DNA of 64,000 nucleotides from Ariolimax columbianus (lineage: Eukaryota; Mollusca; Gastropoda; Stylommatophora; Arionidae): NCBI GenBank assembly GCA_036924085.1, contig JAVGWX010000014.1, positions 39,496,556-39,560,555 on the forward strand. The letters run 5' to 3'. Shown piece after piece: positions 45,915-56,800 of this stretch. A model generated the notes under the pieces. It searched no databases. It had not been told where the DNA came from and was given only the letters and a program-made list of their open reading frames with translations. Positions within the stretch are counted from its first letter, which is position 1, and every line of letters begins with the position of its first letter. The position numbers were made by a program, and so were the translations under genes.

Positions 45915-46170
45915 CCATGATGGGGTCACTGTAGTCAAGAGGTTAAGGTACTCGCCTCTTACAGTCATGAACGGAAACGGTGGGCGATCAAATCCTGCAA
46001 GTTTCAAGAGACAGGAGATAAGACCAGAGTGTCTGCATCCCGGGTTACCTCCAGTCGTCTCGACCAATAGTTTTGCCACTGATACAAGGTAACTCGGGTC
46101 AAGAGTGAGATTGATGACCAGCGCACTCACTTCATAACAATAATGTGATGTGCGCTGTATTTAGATTATA
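45915..46170 (+). repeat. tRNA-derived SINE D copy
   Basis: A box gtagtcaagaggttaaggta, B-box-like gcgatcaaatcctgcaag and tail gagattgatgaccagcgcac. Best copy of family D. Confidence 0.75.
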
Positions 46171-46394
46171 AAGACATGCGCCTGATGTTGTAGCCATCAT
46201 CGCTTCACGATAAGCAATAACTTATTAACCATGATGACTGGGAAAGAATCGCCACCAATCTCCCAGACTGCCACAGCACTATTGAGGAGGATGTTCAGAG
46301 CCTTTGGGTATCAAGAATAAATGAGGCTATCCAGAGATGATCGCTCCGCAAGTCAGCTCACAGCAACCCTTCTTCAACCCCGGCGAAAGGAGGT

Positions 46395-46560
46395 GTTTCT
46401 TCTGCGTTTGTTCTCAGCCCCCCCCCCCCCCCAAGGCTCTGAACAGGGCTTCGCAAGTAGCAGGATGTAGCCTGGGGAACAGAATGCATTGTGTCACTAG
46501 TTTACAGCTTGACTGATATTTGCACATTTCGGTCTGACGTCATCTGTCTTCAACGAGGTG
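46395..46560 (-). repeat. Interspersed repeat B copy with a C run
   Basis: tctgcgtttgttctcagc is followed by about a 17-base C run, then aaggctctgaacagggct and ttcggtctgacgtcatc. Confidence 0.6.
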
Positions 46561-46645
46561 TTCTATTACCTTGCACTAAATGCAATAGACAATTCAGAGC
46601 TCCGATTGGCTTATTTAGCCATCTTCGAACTCATGTGAACAGTAA
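46555..46645 (+). pseudogene. Isolated C2H2-finger fragment
   Basis: Reads CTKCNRQFRAPIGLFSHLR then TH, a C-x2-C-x12-H-x3-H finger with the IGLxSHxR signature seen at the end of several invertebrate LINEs. It is more likely a LINE tail than part of ZFP64, because no flanking finger or linker exists. Confidence 0.45.
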
Positions 46646-46744
46646 CAAAGTGGTCCTCATCTATAACGGTGGACGAACAACATTTAGCCATTAGAACAGT
46701 TGTTTCTAAATCAACGTTTAAACAAATTCTTCTTCTGCGTTCAG

Positions 46745-46968
46745 GTATTTGGGTATTTTTTTGCGTTCGCCTTATTTCTCTATTCCCCGAGGCGGCATGC
46801 ATTGCACTGTTTTTATTTTGTGCCTATCGGCCCAGTGCATCTGACTTCAGCATGCATTTTATGTAAGGGTTTGCTTCCCCGGGGTAACGACCAGTGCTTT
46901 GATTGGGGAGCAACCCCAGCCCCTTCAATTTGTGAGCCGTGTCACTTAACCACTAGCCCACGTTAGCC
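46745..46968 (-). repeat. tRNA-derived SINE A copy
   Basis: gcgttcgccttatttctc and cttaaccactagcccacg mark the two ends of a nearly complete copy. Confidence 0.78.
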
Positions 46969-47150
46969 TCTATGTAATTTATTCAAGCTAGAGTTTCAGG
47001 CCTGTTACCAGGATGAAGACATGCATGTTTTTTTAAATGGATGTACTGTATTTCTATTATTCTAAGACTCATTTTTGTTCAAATGGATGTACCGTACTTC
47101 AATGACTCTAAGACTTGTTTTTGTCTTGAAAGAAATATTGTGTATGCAGG

Positions 47151-47330
47151 AGACCACGGAGCTAAAGCAGCAAAGTGAAAATTCAACAGTTAAGGCAAAT
47201 GTTTGTTGTCAAAGAAGTAATCGTATTCCATATTTTCATGAAAAGATTTTAGTGACACAGGACGATATACAGATATCAACTGCCCGACAAATAATTAAGA
47301 AGACTCAGACTATGAAGTTCCAGACTGGCA
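47151..47330 (+). CDS. Unidentified coding-like exon, interrupted by a LINE
   Basis: After an acceptor-like tgtatgcag, a frame of about 60 codons reads ETTELKQQSENSTVKANVCC, RSNRIPYFHEK and ILVTQDDIQISTARQIIKK. The composition is protein-like and no repeat family matches. The frame runs to the LINE insertion at 47.33 kb; beyond it (47766-47805) another frame gives SDYEVHFDSEGK. Whether this is an exon of an active gene or a relic is open. No homologue is recognised. Confidence 0.35.
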
Positions 47331-47768
47331 AAAGAAGGTGCAAGGCTACCACAAACAGATACCAGTATGACGTACGAAGAGTCAAAACGGCTTATCAAAG
47401 CCAGGTACATGACCAAATGGGAAACCGAACATACTGGTTACACCAAAAACGATGCCTATTACCAGTTGAACCGAAGAGAGCAGGTCGTTGTCTTCAGACT
47501 TCGCACTGGCCACAACAGACTGAGGTACCACCTATTCAACAAATTGAAGATAGGGTGTACCGACGAATGCCCGTGCGGTACTGGTAAAATGACCACTGAA
47601 CATCTGCTGCAGAACTGCCCGACATACGAGGATCAGAGAGAGCAGATGTGGCCATTGCCAGTGGAACTGCAAGACAAGCTCTATGGTAGTGGCGAGAGTC
47701 TCAGGATGACCGCCGCTTTTTTCGAGAAAATAATGGTTACTGTCTGACTGTGTACGCAGAAGAAGAAT
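47328..47768 (+). mobile_element. 5'-truncated LINE insertion with target duplication
   Basis: Starts inside the RNase H end (LAKEGARLPQT in one frame), then MTYEESKRLIKARYMTKWE, VVFRLRTGHNRLRYHLFNKL, CTDECPCGTGKMTTEHLLQ and a (GAA) tail. The flanks share tcagactatgaagttc (47312-47327 and 47769-47784), a target-site duplication. It is the same family as the minus copy at 39.85 kb. Confidence 0.9.
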
Positions 47769-47877
47769 CAGACTATGAAGTTCATTTTGATTCAGAAGGA
47801 AAATAACTTGCTCCTAGTAAATAGATTGAAATGTTTGTGTGTAGAAATCATGCATTTTAGACTCACAATCTTTTTCT

Positions 47878-48150
47878 TCTGCAGTCTTCTAAAAAAAGGA
47901 TGTTATGTTGTAGTTTACAGCAAAGCTGCAATATCTGTTCCTTTCGACCATACATTTGATTTCAGTACACCATTTTGGGGTGTCAGGTTTGTCTTCCCTC
48001 TCCGATCCATATTTTCTTGGCTCTGACTGGTGCAGCCTGTTTCCAGGACCGTCACATGGAGACAGAATAGGGTCTTTGTCAATTCTGGCTGGCTGGCTGA
48101 CACTGACGCAAGTTGCTGACTGCTGTGATCTCATTGGTTATGCTGTATCT
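47878..48150 (-). repeat. Interspersed repeat B copy
   Basis: ttcttctgcagtcttctaa (tail complement), ctgcaatatctgttccttt, and the block around accgtcacatggagacag. Confidence 0.6.
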
Positions 48151-48379
48151 TCTGCCCCATTTGATGAAATTAGTTTCATTCATGATAAACTATCTCTTCA
48201 ACAAACTACACGACAACATTCTGCTACACACAAAATGGCTTTTTAACAATATTTATTAATACATCACTAGCATCATGATTTCAAGGTAAGACATGGTCAC
48301 AAAGTACGTACTGAAGCTAATAATCATTCACACACAAAAAGAAATAATTTCTTATAATTTGCCACCATAATAATTCTTT

Positions 48380-48665
48380 GTGTGTATGTGGGTTAGTAAA
48401 CATCCTGTCTGATAACTCTTCAATGCTGTTATTCTAAGCATGAGGTTATTGACATCTTCATAGAGCATGTCCGTCGGAAATTTACAGGTGTCAACTTGAA
48501 TATATCTAAAGGTCGCAGTGGTTATCCCACCACTATTGGTATCTCCATAGAGCATGTCCAGTAATGGTATTGATGATGGCCACACATGCTTTTTCACATA
48601 TGTTGGACATCTTTGTAGCAGCTGTCCAACGGTTGTTTTATCAATGCTGTAGACACAATTCATCA
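48380..48665 (-). mobile_element. LINE C-terminal tail with internal duplication
   Basis: Minus frame gives KTTVGQLLQRCPTYVKKHVW, LLDMLYGDTNSGGITT and again DMLYEDVNNLMLRITAL, so the end of the tail is present twice. Same family as 39.85 kb. Confidence 0.6.
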
Positions 48666-48669
48666 GTAT

Positions 48670-49110
48670 GAAGAATTGAGACCTCTGTGTCTGATGTCCA
48701 CTTTATTATAAATATCATCTCCCAGATAAATTGTTTTTAAGCTAGCTGGTATTTGTTGAGTACCGTTTGTGATTTAGTTCTGAGCTGAAAGTGTAGTCAA
48801 CTACACTTTTATTTTAGCCAAAGGGCAAAAATTTGACATGTGCATTCCTAAAACAAGTAGTAATACAAGCAGAACAAGCTACCAGACCTGCTATGTCTTG
48901 ATTGTGTCTGATAAAACCACATGTAAAAATCTAATTTATATATAAGTACAAAAACATTATTTGCTGACATGCAAGTGGCATAGGAAACCATAAATTTAAA
49001 AATCATACATCATACAACAGGGTTTTTACAATGGTGAATGTTATTTTAAAGTAAGAGAAAAACTACTTAGACAAATTGTCTTCATTAAGAATTTAGACTG
49101 TGGGCCTTGG
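48670..49110. other. Intergenic, nothing recognised
   Basis: AT-rich sequence; cattatttgctgacatg and neighbours give no match to the other families here. Confidence 0.35.
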
Positions 49111-49400
49111 TCCATTAGCTTGATTACTTGTGTTCTTTGGTCTATTTACTTGAATTCATGTGGGTTTCAGTCCTTTAATGATGACTCTACAGGGACCTTG
49201 ATCTATTAGCCTGACTCTATGTCACTCGTGGTCCATTATCTTGACTATGTAGTTCTTGTTTCAATAACTCGACTCCATGTGGCCAATTATATTGACTATG
49301 TGGCCCTTGATCGATTGATTTGACTCCATGTGGTTCTTGGTCCATTAACGACTCCATGAGACTCATTATCTTGACTATGTGGTCCTTAGTCCAGGTCTGT
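49110..49400 (+). repeat. Degenerate tandem repeat around ttgactatgtgg
   Basis: About seven imperfect units with tggtccattatcttgacta, tgtggt-ccttg and gactccatgtgg blocks. Confidence 0.5.
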
Positions 49401-49489
49401 ATTTACAAATATGATAATTTTTAAATGTCACATTCTGCATGAAGGAACTGGATCTCAATGCCGAGAAATGACATTTGATTAGATCAATG

Positions 49490-49565
49490 ATCAAGAATCT
49501 GGATTAAATGTAGACCTTCAATACAAGTCTGATTCAGAATCTGACTGGGGCACAGAAAATAGTGA
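49490..49565 (+). CDS. Short acidic coding-like stretch
   Basis: A frame gives SGLNVDLQYKSDSESDWGTE, then NSDW and a stop or a gtaata donor. It is rich in Asp, Ser and Glu like the SDYEVHFDSEG piece at 47.8 kb. Possibly part of the same unidentified gene; weak. Confidence 0.25.
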
Positions 49566-49757
49566 CTGGTAATACTTTTTGATCAAATAACGTAAAAATA
49601 GAACTAACATAAAACAATTATGTCGTATTTTCCCATCAGCATAAATGTTATTTAACGATTCATATCAATATATATTTATTATGAATATTTCATGCCATAG
49701 ATAATGTAATGGTGTCTTTAGATCTTTAGAGTGTGTGTGTGATGTGTCTCTCACTAT

Positions 49758-50070
49758 AGCTGAGGGGGAAGATGCTCGGTTTCGAGAAATCAACGAAAGC
49801 GAAAAATGGTGGGGATGTTTGAATCCCACAAGTTTCAAGGTAGGTGAGAACAAGCTATTTATAGTCAAATCGCAGTCAGTCGATAACTCTGAAGTACACG
49901 CTGTGCATATAAAAGAACTCTTGACAGAAATGGAAAACAATCTTAAATTCTTACCCATTAACAGCCTGGATGAAAGTCTAAACGGCCCTCCTTCATGCAA
50001 AAACACAATATACCAATCACAAGTTTGTCCGCACACTCGATTGCAAATATATACAAAGATATCAGTATAA
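49758..50070 (+). CDS. Unidentified + strand open frame, possible last exon
   Basis: After acceptor-like ctctcactatag the frame reads AEGEDARFREINESEKWWGC, then NPTSFKVGENKLFIVKSQSV, HAVHIKELLTEMENNLKFLP and ends KISV with TAA. An ATG-initiated version starts at 49735 (112 codons with stop). It is charged and non-repetitive, but a 146-codon minus frame overlaps it and no domain is recognised. It would be convergent with TPX2, ending about 720 bp from its stop. Confidence 0.35.
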
Positions 50071-50099
50071 AAGAGAAGTGACTTAGTGAAGTCTTTAGA

Positions 50100-50793
50100 T
50101 ATCATTTTAGCTCAATATTAATTTATTTTATTTTGAGAGAAAAAAAATATCCTGTGAAGTTGCAGCGCTTGCCTCGGACTGTGAGACACAAATCTATCAA
50201 ATTAGGTCATACTGTGCATGGCTAAGTGAAGAAGGAGGTGGATTGGACAATACTAACCTTTTTGCCGTCTCTTTCAGCAGAAAATATTGTACAATGATAA
50301 CAGGAACCCAAGCCCAGAGAACAAGAAAAAGTCAAGTGTGTTTTGGAAAATATTGGAAATACATAAGCTGGGCATATAGAGGGAAATAATTTGGAGAACA
50401 TGTTAAGTAGAGACAATGTGGTGTGAGGTTGACTGAAAGATATAGGTAAAAAGAAATCTGAGACAGGCAGGGTAGATGTAGTGAAAAATATAAAAAAGGT
50501 TGAGAACTCAGACACAAAATTCTGAGACAGCAAAGATAGACGAGTCACACAAAATAAATTCTTATCTGTGGCATACACAGTAACGAATACACAAGTGAAC
50601 CAAAAGGCATTGCCAGAATGGTTCAATGAACATGAGATTATGTGGTTAACTGAACGAGAACAGGGAAACAAAAATAAAAGTAGTGCAATAGAGCAACAAA
50701 GCAATGCAATAACATTTACAAGTTTCACAAAGTACAATGCTGCTCTATACTTAAGTATACAAATACTTCTTTCTGTAATAAAATATGTGCGAA
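50100..50793 (-). other. Probable TPX2 3' untranslated region
   Basis: Sequence directly downstream (minus strand) of the TPX2 stop. It contains a 191-codon open frame rich in Phe, Ser and Leu that crosses the stop region; I treat it as chance. The exact polyadenylation site is not determined. Confidence 0.4.
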
Positions 50794-50896
50794 TCATGTG
50801 TCACTGACATGCTTGGACTGTCCACGCTGTGAAAACTTGGGAGACTGGGGCTCTGTCAGAGGCTTGTCGCTGGGTTTCACGCTAACACTCTTGTAC
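50794..50896 (-). CDS. TPX2: TPX2 last exon with stop
   Basis: 103 nt after acceptor aatag; it encodes YKSVSVKPSDKPLTEPQSPK, then FSQRGQSKHVSDT and TGA (50794-50796). The KPLTxPxSPKFS motif matches the extreme C-terminus of vertebrate TPX2, the part that binds kinesin-5. It is too short to appear as a long open frame but joins exactly in phase. Confidence 0.9.
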
Positions 50897-53800
50897 CTAT
50901 TGAAGTAATTGTGTAAAGAGAATCACATGGACTATTTAACATAATTGTAATAGACAATGTAGTGAATCAAGCTTTAAGCAAATGTTAGCCAGGACATGTA
51001 CCTTCTGGTTCTTGTACCAATTGGAGCAATGGATTGCAACTAGTTGCCCTAGTTCTACTGTTCTTGGATAGTTAAGCTTTGTCCTCACACTATTCCCATA
51101 AATGATTTATTTCAATATATGCTTGGTTATATGATTTAAAAAATTCATGAGATGTGTTCTGTTCACTTCTACTTACTGTTTGGCTAAATTAGTTTGTTTG
51201 TTTCCTTGCCCCATTACTGTATTAGTTTTGTTATCCCAGATCTATACTAGTTGTTAGTTTTTTATGGCAACAGATTTGTTTATATTCAAGTTGGTGAAAG
51301 TCTGCGGTCTGCATGTTATATTATTACTCTTAGTTATATAACACATTTCCTAACTCATCTTGGAAAAAAGACCACACCCGTCAGCTCATCTGTAAATTGG
51401 TACAGACTTACTGTCAGGGAAGGGAAGGCAGTGAGGAAAAGTACTGGCTACCCCACCTCATAAACAAGCTATCCTCACACAATGAAATCTCAAACAAACC
51501 ACCACCGACAGCAGTGTTTCCTATGGGGCTATCATGACCTTTAAATGTACAAGACATTTCTGGCAAATCAAATAGCAAATCCACAGAACATGTAAGATAA
51601 CTCTTAAATCAATTTGTCGCGATCAAGTAGCTGAGCAGCACATTGGCTGCATGGCCAGCGACCGATAGCTGACTGCTAGCGTCCTGGGTTAGCGAACCAG
51701 AGCTGCCAAGACCCTTCTACACCTCCAAGCGGTGATCCTGGAAAACAGGCTGCAACACAGCAGATTGGCTAAGGAAAAGGTATCAAAGAGAGAAAGTTTA
51801 TCCAGTACTAAAAAAATGCCTGCTGAAATCAGATGTGTCGGACCAAAGGTGCAAATATCGTAGTCAAGCTGTAAACTATGACATAATTCATTCCATTCTC
51901 TGGACTACATTCTGCTACTTAAAGTCCTTTCAGGGCTTGGTAGCAGGAAAACGAATGAAGCCAAGCCAAATCAATTTGTCAACAGCATTTGCTAGACAAA
52001 CGAGGAAGACATTGAGATACCATACCTTTTGATAGTGGAGGCTTTATGCACAGCTTTCATCCTCATTCTTGCCACTGCTGATCTCTCTTCTTTCTCTATC
52101 CTCTCTGTTCGCTGTTTCTTCAAGGCCTCCAACTCAGCCTCCCTAGCTTTTAAGTGTTGATCAAAAGCCTCCCTCTGAGTTGCCCGGACATCAGTGTTTA
52201 AAGGAAAACTACTACTTTCTGAGGACGATACGAAAGAATCTTGCATGAACAAACAAAATTATAATATAATTCTATAACTTTCACTCATAAAGAAAGAAAA
52301 ATACTAATTACAGCATTTATTCTGTTGGGCACATAGGGTTGAAGAATAAAGGCTTTTTGTCCGTACAGTCATCACACACCAAAAAAAAAAATTAAGAAAA
52401 GAAAAACTGTTTTGTACCATCTTTTCCCATTTTCAGTTGGTTTCTAAATGCATGCCAAGATTTTACTCGTATTCAGCCGAGACAAGGAACAAATAATATA
52501 CCCTAACAAACTTAGCGATTTCATTACACATTTGTAGGTCCATAAGTTCAGTTGATCAAGATCTACATGCATGTTTTCTTCTTGATTTGGCTCATTGATT
52601 TTTACACCACCAGATGTGTTCCTGTGATGAACTCGGCCGCTGTGTGGAACTTCTCTTTCGGGGCCCCAATGGGACAAGGTGCGTAATACGCGACACACAA
52701 TGTTTCTTAACCTATACAGCGCTTCTGACAGACTCGGCTATCATTTCTGTTATTCATGAATGACAAAACTCGGAGACTGTAGAAATATAAATTTGTTAAT
52801 GTTGAATACATCGCAAGTTTTCAAACAGCTAAAGTATTGTATGTTTGATTACAAATTGATTTTAAACGATTTATCTTCTTACACGGATTGGAGCCAGTCC
52901 ATTTTTGAGAATGGTGAAGTAAGTTGTTGTAAAAGATCTTTGTGAGGTAGATCTGTTTAGTTCATTTATTTAGATGAAATAAAAAAGTTTGAAGTGGAAA
53001 CTAATGCTGTGCTGATATTATAAACACGGTATTGATACTTTGTTGCAATTCCGATGGATTATATGAGGAGCAACATTTCCAAATTGGTGAGTCCAAATGT
53101 TTGTGCTTGGTTTTTATAAATTTTCACCTTTATCTTCTTATATCTCAGAAACTAACTAACCAAAACACAATAAAAGCAATAATACCAACAAGTTCTTTAT
53201 TCATTTATGTCTCTACACACAACAAAATCATATTCATTGACAAATAAACAGAAATGTAACAGGGTCTAAAAGTCATCAGCCATAGTAAAATGTGAAGCGC
53301 AGAAAGTTTGTGCAAAAATTGTACAGCATCGTAAAGGTTAACCCAGGCCTATCACACCTACTAGAGTGGTGGACCCTGTTCTTTTAGATAATCCAGCTGA
53401 AGGTTAGTGTTTAACCTTTACCGTACCACGGACGAGAAATTACGTCACGCTCGTTCCTTACTGCAGTTGAAATTCTGTGCTAGCTACAGGTTCACCGCTC
53501 TATCTTGCATAAACTATCGGGTTAATGGGTTAGAAACGGCTGATCGTAGATAGTTAGGACTTCCATCATGTACGCTTAGATAAAAACAATTTGTTTAATC
53601 TGGTATTGTAAAGGTTCAACCACTATTAGGAGGTTGTAGGGGATAGCAGACAAGATCTTTTTTTCCCCAGCCAATTGCGACATGGATGAGCTCTCTCCCA
53701 TCGAAGAGGTGCAGACGGCAATTCTGGGCCAAGTGCTGGAAACTACATATTTTCCAGATCTATATGGATAAGTACAACATTAGATGTATGTTGTATAAAT

Positions 53801-56800
53801 GAGTAAAACTGTGTATCCAGTTCCAATGACGACATCTTTTAAAACTAATTTCTATAGAAACCACTCTTACAACAGCATGCAAAGGTGCAGGCTTCCTTGT
53901 ATGAGCTATTTAAAGTGGCAGCCCTATGCTCCAACACGAATGAAATGGACCAGAAGAAGCATACAATAAAACTACAGAATTTGACTAATGAAAAAGTTAA
54001 GACCTTTACCCCACTAGCGGCGATATGATAATTATTCTGGATAATTGTCTTTGTGTTCACACTAGTTTATCACATGTGCTTTTTAATTGAAAAGATCGTC
54101 ACTTCTGTCCTGATCATCTGGACAAGATAAATAACTGTTTTGAATTGATTTATTTTCTTTTTCACACGAATTACAGGAGATTATTCCATTATTAATGGTG
54201 AAGGTTAGGTTTGTGCAACAGATTTTTCTGAGATAGATCTGTTTAGTATGTTTATGTAATAAATAGTTTGTAGTGGAAAGAAACATGCTGTTCTAGTCAG
54301 TAGGTTTATTCTATCTTTCCCATAGACACATAAAAATATACTACAAAACTACAATTACAGAAATTTATAGCAGTGAAATGCCAGTAAAGCAGTTGAAGAC
54401 CTTGCCTTTACTGCAAATGGGTAGGTAGGCTTCATTGGCTCTCCAAATGAATCCTGCCATGTATATATCCAACTCTCCATCCCAATTTAACTATTACTGC
54501 ACTCTTCTTTATGCATTGGCAAGACTAAAGGTCAGGCTTAAAAGCAGCATAGAGAACACCCAGAAAGAAGAATACTAAAAAAGGCTAAGGCGGCCGTCCA
54601 TCGTAGACGATGATGGCATAATTAACTTTGCTAGAGCTATTTTTAGTTAGGATTAACTGGGCTACTTTTTAATCCTCATTCTCTCATCTCGTGCCGCCCG
54701 CCCCTAGTGGCAAGTCAAGGACAAGACGACTAGGGGGCGACTACGAGATGCAGGGGACGCCGCAGCAAGCACCCGTGAAAAATACGGCAGAGTCCGGAGT
54801 CGAACTCACACCACCTGATCACGAGGCTGACAGCTTAACCACTTCGCCACAGAATACTATTAGTTGCCAAGAGATCAAGTTACAGTATTCAGACCGCGAT
54901 TTTGGACGCTGCGTCCACCATCAACACCTGCCGAATAGAACTGTAAAGATTTAGTTCTATCTAACAAACCTAAATGACACACACACACAAAATACCTGTG
55001 AGTGGCTTGCAAGATTTGAGTGGCAGAAATGGTCCTTTGTGTATGACATCATTTGGACGAGCCTTAAAATTGGCTATTTCACGTGCAGCTCGATCTTCTT
55101 CCTCCAGCTGTTAGAACGAGAAAAATGAGTTCAATTAATGTTATGTTCTAAATGGTTCTTATAAACATTTCAGATCAATTCGAAACCTGAGGCAAATTAC
55201 TTTGCATGCTTTTGCAGTGGTGGCTTATGTAGCAATTTGTTTTACACTATGAGATTGCTAGCCCACTGCACAACTCTCTTTAGTCCTCTTTTATTCAGCC
55301 TGTAAGGCACCCCAGGATTCACTTGGGAAAAAGTTAATAAAAGTACTTGTGACCACAAAAAAAACAACCTCACCTTTGATTTGAATTCCTTCTGATATCT
55401 CTCCCCTCTATCATCTATGGCTAGACGGAACGGCTCAGGTTGTGTTAGAGGCTTCACCTGCTTAGGTGGCAACTCATCCGGACTGTCGCTGGGCAAATCT
55501 TGAGCATAAAATTCATGTGCCTGTAAGAGAAATATAAATAGCATACTTGTTATAGCAGCGACAGGAAGAAATCCAAATGTCAATGACCACAGGCAGAAAA
55601 CAAAAATAGCGTTTCTAACTTTTCTGGTCTTCCGGCATGATTAATGAGTTCTCGCTCATTCTTTTCCTTCTGTTTCTTCTTCTTTTGTTGTGTCACTTTC
55701 TACCGAGATGTAACCCAGTGTCGTGGTATGTATTTGTCTTTTGCCTCTCTCGTGACACACGTAACATTTTCCACAATTTTACGACAGGTCTCGTTTATAC
55801 TGTCTATCCCCTTTTTCCTTGGTCTTCTTCTCGCCCTTCTTCCTGATGTTCTCATGTAGAAGATTGCATGAACAATATTGTCTGGTTGAATTCTCACAAT
55901 GTAGCCAAACCAATTCATTCTGTTGCATGATGTACCGTAGGCAGTGAATTGTTTCAACCTTCTCCCAAATATTTGTATTTGTGATTCTGTTTCTTCTGGT
56001 GTTATTAGTGACCTTTCATAGGCACCGCATTTCGCAGGTGGCTAACTTTTATTCCTTGTGCCTTTTATTCCATGCCCATGTCTAGCACTGGTAGCACAGG
56101 GTAGGGATGAAGATACTATTTATCATCTGCTTTTTAGCTTTGGAGGGAAGGAAATCCTGGTATGTCTCAGTAGTGGAGCCTTGTGTCAGTTAGTGAAATG
56201 TATGTTTTCTAAAGCTGTTTTATGTTCCCCATACAGGGGGTTGGTGACAGAGGTGGTAATAGTTGCCGCTACAGCTCTGATAATGCCAAAACCAAGAGAT
56301 GGTGGTTTTCCAATTCCTCCCATCTGTTATAGCGCTTGAAGTATGGTCTGTGGTTACTCAGTGTAGATGTTTGCTCGAGGCAAATATCTTGTTCAATCAA
56401 ACCATTTTCAGCTCCCCGTGGAGCTACAAGGTCTTTCAGAAAGACAACAAATGCTGACCTTGTTTCTGCTTCAGCGTTTGTCATGAAAGGAATGTTGTGT
56501 AGGTTACAGCATGGCTGTTTTTGGGTACTATTTGCTTTCCCCACTGTGATCCTTGTTCTCTTTGCTAGTGTCCTAGTGCAACCTGTTTCCAGGGTCAATG
56601 CTTAGAGGTGGAATAGGGTATTGGTCAGCTCTGGTTCGCTGACCCTGATGCAAGCAAGTTTTTTGTAGTTTAAAGTTTCAGGAGGATGGGGTAGTCAGAC
56701 TCTCCATGGTTACCTATTCCGACATGCATAACAGTGTTACTATTATTAGTTCCTCTTTCAACCCTCGGTAACACTTTGGCATCAAGGCATGATGATCGTA

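Noticed and set aside
46491..46694. An extra ZFP64 exon carrying a C2H2 finger
   Set aside because: It lies 25 kb past the ZFP64 stop, its IGLFSHLRTH signature is typical of LINE ends, and no linker or neighbouring finger accompanies it.
49665..50105. 146-codon minus frame opposite the + strand candidate
   Set aside because: Composition (Ser, Leu, Phe and Cys rich) looks like the antisense of the + strand frame; no TPX2 similarity.
50222..50797. 191-codon minus open frame
   Set aside because: It overlaps the TPX2 stop codon and 3' flank, is rich in Phe/Ser/Leu as AT-rich DNA often is, and has no domain.
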